Shown: one piece after another, positions 14,562 to 21,284 of the stretch
Position numbering within the stretch: the first letter of the stretch is position 1
How the letters are laid out: every line of letters starts with the position of its first letter
Assembly (NCBI GenBank): GCA_025965195.1
Contig: JAOPXK010000039.1
Coordinates: 1 to 40,376, forward strand
Length of the DNA: 40,376 bases
Source: Marmoricola sp.
Lineage (GTDB): Bacteria; Actinomycetota; Actinomycetes; Propionibacteriales; Nocardioidaceae
Direction: 5' to 3'
The notes under the pieces: generated by a model
Databases searched by the model: none
The model's input: only the letters and a program-made list of their open reading frames with translations
Told to the model about the DNA's origin: nothing
Made by a program: the position numbers and the translations under genes

Positions 14562-15593
14562 TCAGCGGTTGGCCCAGCCGAGGAGCTTGTCGAGGGGCCA
14601 GGTGTTCACGATCCGGTCGGGATCCAGGCCGAGCTCCTCGGCGCGCTCGCAGCCGTAGACCTGGAAGTCGAGCTGGCCGGGCGCGTGCGCGTCGCTGTCG
14701 ATCGAGAACAGGCAGCCCAGGTCGATGGCCAGCTGCAGGAGTTTCGTCGGAGGGTCACGTCGCTCGGGCCGGGCGTTGATCTCGACGGCGGTGTTGTTGT
14801 CGCGGCAGGCCTCGAAGACGGCCTTGGCATCGAAGTTCGACTGCCCCCGCTGGCCGCGGTTGCCGGTCACGAGCCGGCCGGTGCAGTGTCCGAGCACGTT
14901 GGTGAACGGGTTCTGCGCGGCCGCGACCATCCGCTTGGTCATCGGCTCGCGGTCCATCGCGAGCTTGGAGTGCACCGACGCAACGCGTACGTCGAGCCGG
15001 GCCAGCATCTCGTCGGTCTGGTCGAGCGAACCGTCGTCGAGGATGTCGACCTCGATCCCCCGGAGCAGCCGGAACGACCCTTGCAGGTGCTCATTCACGG
15101 CCTCGACCACCAGGAGCTGCTTCTTGAGCCGCTCGACCGACAGTCCGTTGGCGACCGTGAGGCGCGGTGAGTGGTCGGTGAGCACCAGGTAGTCGTGGCC
15201 GAGCTCGATCGCAGTGAACGCCATCTCCTCGATCGGCGAACCACCATCCGACCAGTCGCTGTGGGAGTGCAGATCACCCTTCAGTGCCTCGCGAATTTTC
15301 GTGCCGCCGCTGACGAGCGGACCGCCGACGTCCTTCTCAAGCATGGCCAGCCGGTCCGGCGTACGACCTTCGACGGCGGCCTCGATCACCTCCGCGGTCG
15401 ACGCACCGATCCCGGGCAGCTCACGCAGGGTGCCTCCGTCGACCCGCTGGGCGAGGTCGTCCGGGTCGATCGGCAGGATCGTCGCCGCGGCCGCCCGGAA
15501 CGCCTTGACCTTGTAGGTCTCCGCGCGCGATCGCTCCAGCAAGAAGGCGATTCGGCGTAGCGCGGCGACCGGGCCAGCGTCGTACTCACTCAT
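14562..15593 (-). CDS. PolX-like helix-hairpin-helix and PHP domain phosphoesterase
   Basis: 343 aa. Residues about 8-80 resemble the N-terminal HhH domain of bacterial PolX (RIAFLLERSRAETYKVKAFR, then LRELPGIGASTAEVIEAA). The PHP domain follows directly: DLHSHSDWSDGG, LVLTDHSPRL, GIEVDILDDG, VASVHSKL, LGHCTGR, EINARPERRDPP and SIDSDAHAPGQLD carry all the metal ligands. The central polymerase domain of PolX is absent. Predicted to be a metal-dependent phosphoesterase or exonuclease acting at DNA ends; this is inference from PolX. The ATG at 15593 overlaps by eight bases the end of a small upstream frame. Five DnaA-box-like sites lie 174-237 bp upstream of the start. Confidence 0.87.
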   Translation of the reverse strand: MSEYDAGPVAALRRIAFLLERSRAETYKVKAFRAAAATILPIDPDDLAQRVDGGTLRELPGIGASTAEVIEAAVEGRTPDRLAMLEKDVGGPLVSGGTKIREALKGDLHSHSDWSDGGSPIEEMAFTAIELGHDYLVLTDHSPRLTVANGLSVERLKKQLLVVEAVNEHLQGSFRLLRGIEVDILDDGSLDQTDEMLARLDVRVASVHSKLAMDREPMTKRMVAAAQNPFTNVLGHCTGRLVTGNRGQRGQSNFDAKAVFEACRDNNTAVEINARPERRDPPTKLLQLAIDLGCLFSIDSDAHAPGQLDFQVYGCERAEELGLDPDRIVNTWPLDKLLGWANR

Positions 15594-15762
15594 GAGGGCC
15601 AGTCTCCCCGGTGTTCGGGCCCGGCGCCACGAGCCGCTGGATGATCGCCGCTCGGGGCTCGTCGTGCTGCGGATCCAGGGCGTACGCCGGAGGGCGCCCG
15701 TTCTCACCTCGCGGAGCGCCGCCGATTCGGTCCGTGCGCCATTCGCGCGAGTGGTCGCTCAT
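15586..15762 (-). CDS. Small 58-aa protein upstream of the PHP gene, possible HIT-protein remnant
   Basis: Starts MSDHSREWRTDRIGGAPRGEN at 15762 and ends eight bases inside the PHP gene, so it would be coupled to it. The first 20 residues resemble the start of actinobacterial HIT-family diadenosine tetraphosphate hydrolases, in which a motif like WRxDRIGxALRGEN is common. The rest (Pro- and Arg-rich, AAIIQRLVAPG) does not match that family, and the HIT catalytic histidines are absent. It could be a stump of a deleted HIT gene, a coupling leader peptide, or chance. The similarity is recalled, not searched. Confidence 0.42.
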   Translation of the reverse strand: MSDHSREWRTDRIGGAPRGENGRPPAYALDPQHDEPRAAIIQRLVAPGPNTGETGPHE

Positions 15763-15766
15763 CACG

Positions 15767-15830
15767 TCGTCCACACGTGATCCACAGCCAGAACCTCGTC
15801 TTCCACAAGTTGTCCACAGGGTTTTCCACA
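15767..15830. promoter_or_regulatory. Cluster of five DnaA-box-like 9-mers
   Basis: TCGTCCACA (15767), TGATCCACA (15778), TCTTCCACA (15799), TTGTCCACA (15810) and TTTTCCACA (15822) all point the same way, with start spacings of 11, 21, 11 and 12 bp, that is one or two helix turns. TTGTCCACA equals the actinobacterial DnaA-box consensus. No dnaA or dnaN gene is present, so this is not the usual oriC context. It lies just upstream of the small frame and the PHP gene on the minus strand. Confidence 0.6.
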
Positions 15831-15859
15831 GGCGGTGGAGAAACCGCCCAAACTGCGCA

Positions 15860-15888
15860 TTGACCCGGTTGCGTTGCTCACATAACGT
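15860..15888 (+). promoter_or_regulatory. Candidate promoter of a small RNA
   Basis: TTGACC (15860-15865), a 17-bp spacer and TAACGT (15883-15888) form a close match to a housekeeping promoter on the plus strand. The same TAACGT box is used by the tRNA-fMet promoter in this window. No protein-coding gene follows on this strand, only the hairpin and T-run ending near 15976. Confidence 0.5.
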
Positions 15889-15894
15889 GGCCAG

Positions 15895-15976
15895 ACAGAT
15901 GAGGCCCTCGGTGGCTTCTGGGGCGGCGTTCGCAAGGGGAAGGCAAGCGCCGGTTCGGAGCCTCGAGGGCCTTTTC
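15895..15976 (+). ncRNA. Possible small RNA of about 80 nt
   Basis: From the start predicted by the promoter above, a transcript would fold into one long hairpin: AGGCCCTCG (15902-15910) pairs with CGAGGGCCT (15964-15972), GGCT pairs with AGCC, and an inner stem runs near 925-933/943-951 of this kilobase. The outer stem is followed by TTTTC, a standard intrinsic terminator end. No reading frame worth naming lies inside. It does not show the GGAAGGAAGCA core of SRP RNA, and I do not recognise it as a known family. It could also be just a terminator without an RNA gene. Confidence 0.4.
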
Positions 15977-15995
15977 TCCTGTCCCGTGTGCCGGA

Positions 15996-16083
15996 GTTTT
16001 CCCACGGTATGAACCCATCCCTCCTCTTCGCACATGTCACGACGTGTGCGATGTGCCGGTTTGGGTTCATAGCCTGTGAAAAC
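15996..16083. repeat. 88-bp palindromic repeat, copy 1
   Basis: Begins GTTTTCCCACGGTATGA and ends AGCCTGTGAAAAC. It aligns without gaps to 31128-31215, with 72 of 88 positions the same. The stem ATGAACCCA/TGGGTTCAT (9 bp) and the central TCGCACA/TGTGCGA (7 bp) pair. Outside the 88 bp, CCGGA and TCCGG extend the outer stem in this copy. It lies 12 bp past the stop of the enoyl-CoA hydratase gene (minus strand) and may end that transcript. Confidence 0.85.
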
Positions 16084-16095
16084 TCCGGCCGCACC

Positions 16096-16902
16096 TCAGA
16101 CGCCGCGGAAGACCGCCGGCCGCTTCCCGCGCGCAGCGGCGATGCCCTCTTGGAGATCGGCCGTGGCCAGCGTGATCGGCTGGGCCAGCGCCTCCCACTG
16201 CACGCAGCTCTCGAAGTCCTTGTGACCGCCGTCACGGAGCGCGACCTTCGTGTAACGGCTGGCGATCGGCGCCGTCGCCGCGATTCCCGTCGCGATCTCG
16301 AGCACCTCCTCGCGGAACGACTCGTCGGGGAAGACCCGCGTGACCAGGCCGAGCTCGCGCGCCTCGGCCGCATCGACGGTGCGACCGGTGAGCAGCAGTT
16401 CGCGGGCGTTGGCCTCGCCGACGGCGTTGGGCAACAGGTACGTCGCAGCCATGCCCGGGTTCATCCCGAGCTTGACGAACGGCGCGCCGAGCTTGGCCCC
16501 TGCGGCGGCGTACCGGATGTCACAGGCCAGCGCGAGGCAGAGGCCGGCGCCGATCGCGTGCCCGTTGACGGCGGCAATCGTCGGCACCTCGAGCCGGCGG
16601 ATCGACAGCCAGCCGCGGTAGAACGCCATCATCCGGGTGCGCAGGTGGTCGACCGTTGCGTCGGGCTCGCTGGCGATCCAGCCGGTGTTGCCGCCCGACG
16701 TGAACGCCGTGCCCTCACCGGTCACCACGACGACGCGAAGATCGCGGTCCGCGGCAAGCGAATCGATCGCGCGCACCCACGACTCGGTCATCTCGTCGGA
16801 CATCACGTTGCGCCGCGACGGGTCGTCGAGGGTGAGCACGGCGACCCCGTCGGAGGGTCGTTCGAGACGCAGGAAGGCAAATTCGGTGGCTGAGTCAGAC
16901 AT
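16096..16902 (-). CDS. Enoyl-CoA hydratase/isomerase family protein
   Basis: 268 aa crotonase fold. Motifs are VAVLTLDDPSRRNVMSDEM, VVVVTGEGTAFTSGGN (first oxyanion-hole segment), VPTIAAVNGHAIGAGLCLALACDIRYAA (second oxyanion-hole segment, GAG) and FVKLGMNPGMAATYLLPNAVG. In the last one the position of the usual catalytic glutamate (PE in true hydratases) reads NPG, so the reaction may differ from simple enoyl hydration; the family also includes isomerases and thioesterases. The ATG at 16902 has a TAATCT box 7 bp upstream, consistent with leaderless transcription; a much longer open frame upstream is not protein-like. The 88-bp repeat follows its stop. Confidence 0.9.
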   Translation of the reverse strand: MSDSATEFAFLRLERPSDGVAVLTLDDPSRRNVMSDEMTESWVRAIDSLAADRDLRVVVVTGEGTAFTSGGNTGWIASEPDATVDHLRTRMMAFYRGWLSIRRLEVPTIAAVNGHAIGAGLCLALACDIRYAAAGAKLGAPFVKLGMNPGMAATYLLPNAVGEANARELLLTGRTVDAAEARELGLVTRVFPDESFREEVLEIATGIAATAPIASRYTKVALRDGGHKDFESCVQWEALAQPITLATADLQEGIAAARGKRPAVFRGV

Positions 16903-17070
16903 GCGCGCGAGATTACCGCTCAGGACACGTTGCGTTCTGAGGCGTCCCCCTGCGCGATTTGAGCCTGAGCGTGGACTAGGGTCGAAGCGGTTCGCAATCG
17001 AACCCCGGCGGGTTTCCCCACCTAGTCCCCGCCGCGACGACCACGAGCAACATGGATCAAGGAGGCCGTC

Positions 17071-17229
17071 ATGGCGGAGACCTGGAGCGGCGAGTTCTAC
17101 TGCGTGAAGTGCAAGGCAAAGCGCGAGGCTTCGGGTGAGGTTCGCGTGAACGACAAGGGCACCCGGATGGCGAAGGCCGTCTGCCCTGTCTGTGGCACCA
17201 ACCTCAACCGCATCCTCGGCAAGGCCTGA
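17071..17229 (+). CDS. DUF5679 zinc-ribbon protein, 52 aa
   Basis: Two CxxC pairs, FYCVKCKAKRE and AVCPVCGTNLNRIL, flank a basic, Gly-rich middle, the form of a rubredoxin-like zinc ribbon of the DUF5679 family common in actinobacteria. No function is established; the protein is small, basic and cytoplasmic. The ATG has a perfect AAGGAGG seven bases upstream. It is a single gene with a hairpin (17004-17027 region) in its leader and an intrinsic-type terminator right after its stop. It is divergent from the enoyl-CoA hydratase gene, with 168 bp between them. Confidence 0.88.
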   Translation: MAETWSGEFYCVKCKAKREASGEVRVNDKGTRMAKAVCPVCGTNLNRILGKA

Positions 17230-17263
17230 GCACCAACCCCAGGCAGAGCCGCACACAGCAACT

Positions 17264-17298
17264 GACAACGGGATCTCTCCTTCGAGGGGTCCCGTTGT
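17264..17298 (+). terminator. Terminator of the DUF5679 gene
   Basis: ACAACGGGA (17265-17273) pairs with TCCCGTTGT (17290-17298), with an inner CTCC/GGGG pairing over a TTCGA loop. It starts 35 bp after the stop. A short pyrimidine-rich stretch (CCGTTTCC) follows. The promoter and start of the LuxR-type regulator begin immediately beyond it. Confidence 0.7.
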
Positions 17299-17321
17299 CC
17301 GTTTCCACCTACTGTGTCCGC

Positions 17322-18980
17322 ATGACCAGGCGGGAGTCACTCGGCCACCTCCTGGACCGGGCGCTCGCGGGAGACCTGCCGCCACCCGCGCCGCTGGGTG
17401 AGTACGCCGATCCGTGGGCCGAGACGATCGCCGCTCTTGGCGACGTCTACGCGCAGCGGTCCGAGCTCGCCGCCCACCGCACCGCCGGCCTCCTGCTGCG
17501 TGGTGACCTCGACGACGAGACCCGGCTGCTGGCCAGGGCCGTGGCCGCGTTCGCGACCGCCGGTTGGCCAGTCCTTCCGTCGCCCGACGAGCCCGATCAC
17601 CTGGCCCTGGCGGCCGACGAGTACGCCACCGCGGACCTGAGCCCCGATCTGCGCACGTTCATCGCCTACCTGATCGTCGAGTCGGCGCTGGCCTGCGCCC
17701 GGCTGGCAGAGGCGGCCGCGCTGGCCGAACGCTTCGCCGGGGAGAGTGCCGGGGTCGCACCGTTCCTGGTCATGGACGGCCGCCCACACCCGTACGTCGA
17801 CGTGATGACCATCTGCCGGATCAGGCTGCTCGCCTTCACCGGCCGCATCGACGAGGCGCGGGCCCTGACGATTGCCCAGGCGGACCTGCAGACCCCGAGC
17901 TCGGCCCTCTTGCGCGACGCGACCGACTGCCTCGTGCTCGGTAACGCGGCCGACCGTTCCGGCGTACGACGGCTCGCTGCGCGCCTCGAAGCCGAGCTGC
18001 CCAGCCCAGATGACTACCTCTCCAGCGGCTGCTACCTGCTGGTGGCCTTCGGGTTGATCGCCATCGGGGATGTGGAAGACGCCGCCCGGCTCACGCTGAT
18101 CGCCGGCCGCGGGCCCGAGCTCGACTCCCTGAACATCATCGACCGCGCGCTCGGACTCGAACTGCTCGCCGCCGCGGCCACCGCCGCCGGCGACCTCGAC
18201 TCGGCCGAGGCCTGGCGTGCCCTGGCCGAGCCGATGCTTGAGTCGCCGATCGCCAACTCGACAGTGGCGCGGCTGATCTCCCGCGTCGAGCTGCTCGCCG
18301 GCAGGCCGGAGTCGGCGGCCACGTGGGCCGAGACTGCCGTCGCGGACGCCCGAGCCCAGGGTCGCGGGGTCGAAGCCGCCGAAGGCGAGATCGTGCTGTC
18401 CCGCGCCCGGATAGCGCTCGCCGAGTCGGGCGCCGCGACCCGCGGGCTCGAGGCGATGGTCGCGCACTCCGACGACGCCGGCCATGCGGCCGCGCGGGTG
18501 TCGGCGGCACGCGAACTGCGGGCGATCGGCCGGCGGCTGCGACCGGCTCCCGGCAGCGAGTGGGCCGGGCTGTCCGAGCGCGAGCGCGATGTCGCACTGA
18601 TGCTCGCCGAGGGCCTGACCAACCGCGAGATCGCATCAGACCTCTTCGTCTCCGAGCACACCGTCCGCGCGCACGTGTCACGGGTGCTGGCCGCCTTCGG
18701 CACTCCCTCCCGTACGACGGTCGCGGTCCACCTCGCCGAACGTCCCGGCGACGATCCGCTTCCGGAGCTGCCCGAGCTCACTGCCCAGCAGCAGCGAGTG
18801 GCCGACCTGATCGCTGCCGGCCTGGCGAACCCTGCCATCGCGACCGAGCTCGGCGTCAGCGTGCGGACGGTCGAGAAACACGTGGGCGACGTCCTGCGGC
18901 GATGGTCACTGCGATCCCGGGTCGGCATTGCCCGGGCCGTCGTGGCGGCACGGCGAGGTCGCGAGACCGCTGCCGGCTAG
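17322..18980 (+). CDS. Regulator with two tandem LuxR-type HTH domains
   Basis: 552 aa. Residues 1 to about 410 are alpha-helical and Ala/Leu-rich, like the TPR-type sensory part of large LuxR (LAL-like) regulators, but no Walker A motif is visible, so the ATPase part of LAL/MalT proteins is missing. The C-terminus holds two complete LuxR HTH domains: residues about 417-478 (LSERERDVALMLAEGLTNREIASDLFVSEHTVRAHVSRVL) and about 486-545 (LTAQQQRVADLIAAGLANPAIATELGVSVRTVEKHVGDVL). Two such domains in one chain are unusual. A TACTGT box ends 6 bp before the ATG, suggesting a leaderless mRNA. The gene stands alone 64 bp before the RRE/ThiF-like gene, which it may regulate (inference). Confidence 0.87.
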   Translation: MTRRESLGHLLDRALAGDLPPPAPLGEYADPWAETIAALGDVYAQRSELAAHRTAGLLLRGDLDDETRLLARAVAAFATAGWPVLPSPDEPDHLALAADEYATADLSPDLRTFIAYLIVESALACARLAEAAALAERFAGESAGVAPFLVMDGRPHPYVDVMTICRIRLLAFTGRIDEARALTIAQADLQTPSSALLRDATDCLVLGNAADRSGVRRLAARLEAELPSPDDYLSSGCYLLVAFGLIAIGDVEDAARLTLIAGRGPELDSLNIIDRALGLELLAAAATAAGDLDSAEAWRALAEPMLESPIANSTVARLISRVELLAGRPESAATWAETAVADARAQGRGVEAAEGEIVLSRARIALAESGAATRGLEAMVAHSDDAGHAAARVSAARELRAIGRRLRPAPGSEWAGLSERERDVALMLAEGLTNREIASDLFVSEHTVRAHVSRVLAAFGTPSRTTVAVHLAERPGDDPLPELPELTAQQQRVADLIAAGLANPAIATELGVSVRTVEKHVGDVLRRWSLRSRVGIARAVVAARRGRETAAG

Positions 18981-19044
18981 GCCATTCCGACGGGCCTGTG
19001 GACGACCGTTCGCGGCGTACGCCGATCCGTGGCAGGTTCCCCGC

Positions 19045-19938
19045 ATGGATCAGCGCCGCCCTCGCCATCTGATCGTGCCCGGCCTCCGGGTGATCCAGCG
19101 TGGGCGTGACGCGATCCAGATCGGGTTCGAGCCCGGCCGGGCGCTCGTCCTCCCGCGCACGCCAGCCGTGCAGACGGCGATCGACCGCCTCGCGACCGGC
19201 GCTCCAACCGGTGACGACCCGGAGGTGCTGGAAGTCGTGGATGCCCTTGCTGCACAGGGTTATCTCGTCGAGGGCTCGCTTCTGTCCGAGTCGTCGGACG
19301 TCGCCGCCCTCGCGCTCGCAGACCCCCACCTCCTCTCCGAACGACTCGAACGCCGCGGCACCGTGAGGGTGGGCGTGCTCGGCGGCCTCGCAGCGGACGC
19401 GCTTGCTCTGCTCACCGCTGTCGGTCTGACGGTCGGGGCCTCCGACGATGCCGACGTCGTGCTCATCGCGAAGGTCGGAGAGGTCGACCGCGACAGACTG
19501 GATCGACTGGTCAGGGCGCAGGTTCCCCATCTCGTCGTACGCCTTCTCGACGGCGTCGCCATCGTCGGCCCGTTCGTCGAGCCCGGCCGATCTGCGTGCC
19601 TGCGCTGCATCGACGCGCACCACGCCGAGGTTGATCCGCCGTACTCCATCCTGGCCAGCCGCTACGCCGCCGCAACCGACGTGCCGAGGCTCGACGCCAC
19701 CGCCGAGCCGGTCGACACCGCGCTGGCCACCCTCGCCCTGTCCTGGGCGGTGCGCGACGTGGTCAGTCACGTCGACGGGATTCGGCCGTCGTCGTGGTCC
19801 ACGACGATCCGGCTGCATCCGACGCTGACCGAGGTGACCTCGGTGTGCTGGCTGCGGCACCCGGCCTGCGGCTGCTCGTGGGTCGATGTCCAATCCCTGC
19901 AAGCATCCAGACATCGATCAGTGACAATGGAGGCATGA
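19045..19938 (+). CDS. RRE/ThiF-like protein (TOMM cyclodehydratase leader-binding type)
   Basis: 297 aa. The N-terminus (PGLRVIQRGRDAIQIGFEPGRALVLP, PAVQTAIDRLATG, VVDALAAQGYLVEG) looks like the winged-helix leader-peptide recognition domain of azoline-type RiPP synthases. The middle is a reduced ThiF/E1-like fold (VRVGVLGG, DADVVLIA), with the family segment GPFVEPGRSACLRCIDAHH. Two CxxC-type pairs (CLRC and CGCS near the end) could bind zinc. No YcaO protein or precursor peptide is adjacent, so the usual partner is missing; the protein may have been repurposed. It overlaps the UbiB-like gene by four bases (ATGA). By position it corresponds to M. tuberculosis Rv3196. Confidence 0.75.
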   Translation: MDQRRPRHLIVPGLRVIQRGRDAIQIGFEPGRALVLPRTPAVQTAIDRLATGAPTGDDPEVLEVVDALAAQGYLVEGSLLSESSDVAALALADPHLLSERLERRGTVRVGVLGGLAADALALLTAVGLTVGASDDADVVLIAKVGEVDRDRLDRLVRAQVPHLVVRLLDGVAIVGPFVEPGRSACLRCIDAHHAEVDPPYSILASRYAAATDVPRLDATAEPVDTALATLALSWAVRDVVSHVDGIRPSSWSTTIRLHPTLTEVTSVCWLRHPACGCSWVDVQSLQASRHRSVTMEA

Positions 19939-21284
19939 CCGACCTTCCCCGCAAGGCTGCGGTGCGCACGGCCCGGCTTGCCGCCCTGCCACTGGGCTAT
20001 GCCGGTCGCAGCGCGGTCGGCCTCGGCAGGCGCATCGGCGGGGCCTCGGCGGAGGCGGTCATGTCCGAGGTGCAGCAACGCACGGCCGAGCAGCTGTTCC
20101 GGACCCTGGGCGAACTCAAGGGCGGAGCGATGAAGTTCGGACAGGCAATGTCCATCTTCGAAGCAGCGCTTCCCGAGGAGATGGCCGCGCCGTACCGTGA
20201 GCAGCTGACCCGGCTGCAGGACTCCGCTCCCCCGATCCCGACCATCACCATCCGCGAGATCCTGGCGCGCGAGCTCGGCCCGGAGTGGAAGACCCAGCTC
20301 ACCTCCTTCGATCCGGTGCCGGCCGCCGCGGCCTCGATCGGCCAGGTGCACAAGGGGATCTGGGCCGACGCTTCGCTTGGCGCCGGCGGGCGCGAGGTCG
20401 CCGTCAAGGTGCAGTACCCCGGCGCGGGCCAGGCGCTCCGCTCCGACCTCAGGCAGCTCAGCCGGGTGGCGCGCACGCTCGGCCCGCTGGTACCCGGGCT
20501 GGACCTGAAGCCGTTGCTCGCCGAGCTGATCGACCGCACCGAGGAAGAGCTGGACTACGAGCTCGAGGCCGAGGCGCAGCGGACCTTTGCTGCGGCCTTC
20601 CGCGACGATCCGGAGATCGTCGTACCCGATGTCGTCGCGGCCACCCCGCACGTCCTGATCACCGAATGGCTCGACAGTCCGGCCTCGCTCGCCCAGGTGA
20701 TCCGCGACGGCAGCCAGGAGGAGCGCGACCACTACGGCCGGCTGCTCGTGCGGTTCCTGTTCTCCAGCCCCGCGCGCACCGGGATGCTGCACGCGGACCC
20801 GCACCCCGGGAACTTCCGGCTGGTTCCCAACGCGGACGGTACGCCGGGCAAGCTCGGCGTCCTGGACTACGGAGCCGTGGCCCGGCTTCCCGACGGCAAC
20901 CTGCCGCGGACCCTCGGGGCGCTGCTGCGGATCGCGAGCATGGACGACTACGAGCAGATGGTCGACGAGTTCCGCGCCGAGGGCTTCATCAAGGAGCGGA
21001 TCCGGATCGACGGCGACCAGCTGCGGTCCTACCTCGGTCCATTCCTCGAGCCCGCCATGGTGGAGACGTTCCACTTCAACCGGGCGTGGATGCAGGAGCA
21101 GTTCAAGCGGATCAACGACCCGAAGGGCGACGCGTTCGGGACGATGCTGCGGCTGAACCTGCCCCCGTCGTACCTCCTGATCCACCGCACGCTCAGCGGC
21201 GGCATCGGCGTGCTCAGCCAGCTCGGCGCCCGGGTCCCCTACCGGCAGATCCTCACCGAGTCACTCCCCGGCTTCGCGGACTGA
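19935..21284 (+). CDS. UbiB/ABC1 atypical kinase-like protein
   Basis: 449 aa of the ABC1/ADCK/UbiB family of atypical protein-kinase-like ATPases. Family hallmarks are KFGQ (67-70, the KxGQ motif), the alanine-rich nucleotide loop AAAASIGQVHKG (130-141), catalytic lysine VAVKVQ (158), HADPHPGNF (286-294) and LDYGAV (310-315) in place of DFG. In other bacteria UbiB supports ubiquinone synthesis, but actinobacteria use menaquinone, so the role here is open. No clear C-terminal membrane helix is visible. It is coupled to the RRE/ThiF-like gene by an ATGA overlap. A large hairpin begins one base after its stop. Its position equals M. tuberculosis Rv3197, next to whiB7. Confidence 0.9.
   Translation: MTDLPRKAAVRTARLAALPLGYAGRSAVGLGRRIGGASAEAVMSEVQQRTAEQLFRTLGELKGGAMKFGQAMSIFEAALPEEMAAPYREQLTRLQDSAPPIPTITIREILARELGPEWKTQLTSFDPVPAAAASIGQVHKGIWADASLGAGGREVAVKVQYPGAGQALRSDLRQLSRVARTLGPLVPGLDLKPLLAELIDRTEEELDYELEAEAQRTFAAAFRDDPEIVVPDVVAATPHVLITEWLDSPASLAQVIRDGSQEERDHYGRLLVRFLFSSPARTGMLHADPHPGNFRLVPNADGTPGKLGVLDYGAVARLPDGNLPRTLGALLRIASMDDYEQMVDEFRAEGFIKERIRIDGDQLRSYLGPFLEPAMVETFHFNRAWMQEQFKRINDPKGDAFGTMLRLNLPPSYLLIHRTLSGGIGVLSQLGARVPYRQILTESLPGFAD

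Noticed and set aside
15767-15830. Idea that the DnaA-box cluster is the chromosome origin
   Set aside because: Actinobacterial oriC lies between dnaA and dnaN with many more boxes; neither gene is here.
15895-15976. SRP (4.5S) RNA
   Set aside because: The conserved GGAAGGAAGCA tetraloop region is absent.
16903-17385. N-terminal extension of the enoyl-CoA hydratase frame by about 160 residues
   Set aside because: It runs antisense through the DUF5679 gene and its terminator, and family similarity begins at the ATG at 16902.
19767-21185. 472-residue minus-strand frame opposite the UbiB-like gene
   Set aside because: Shadow frame: composition dominated by Arg, Gly, Val and His, and the plus-strand gene shows all kinase-like motifs.
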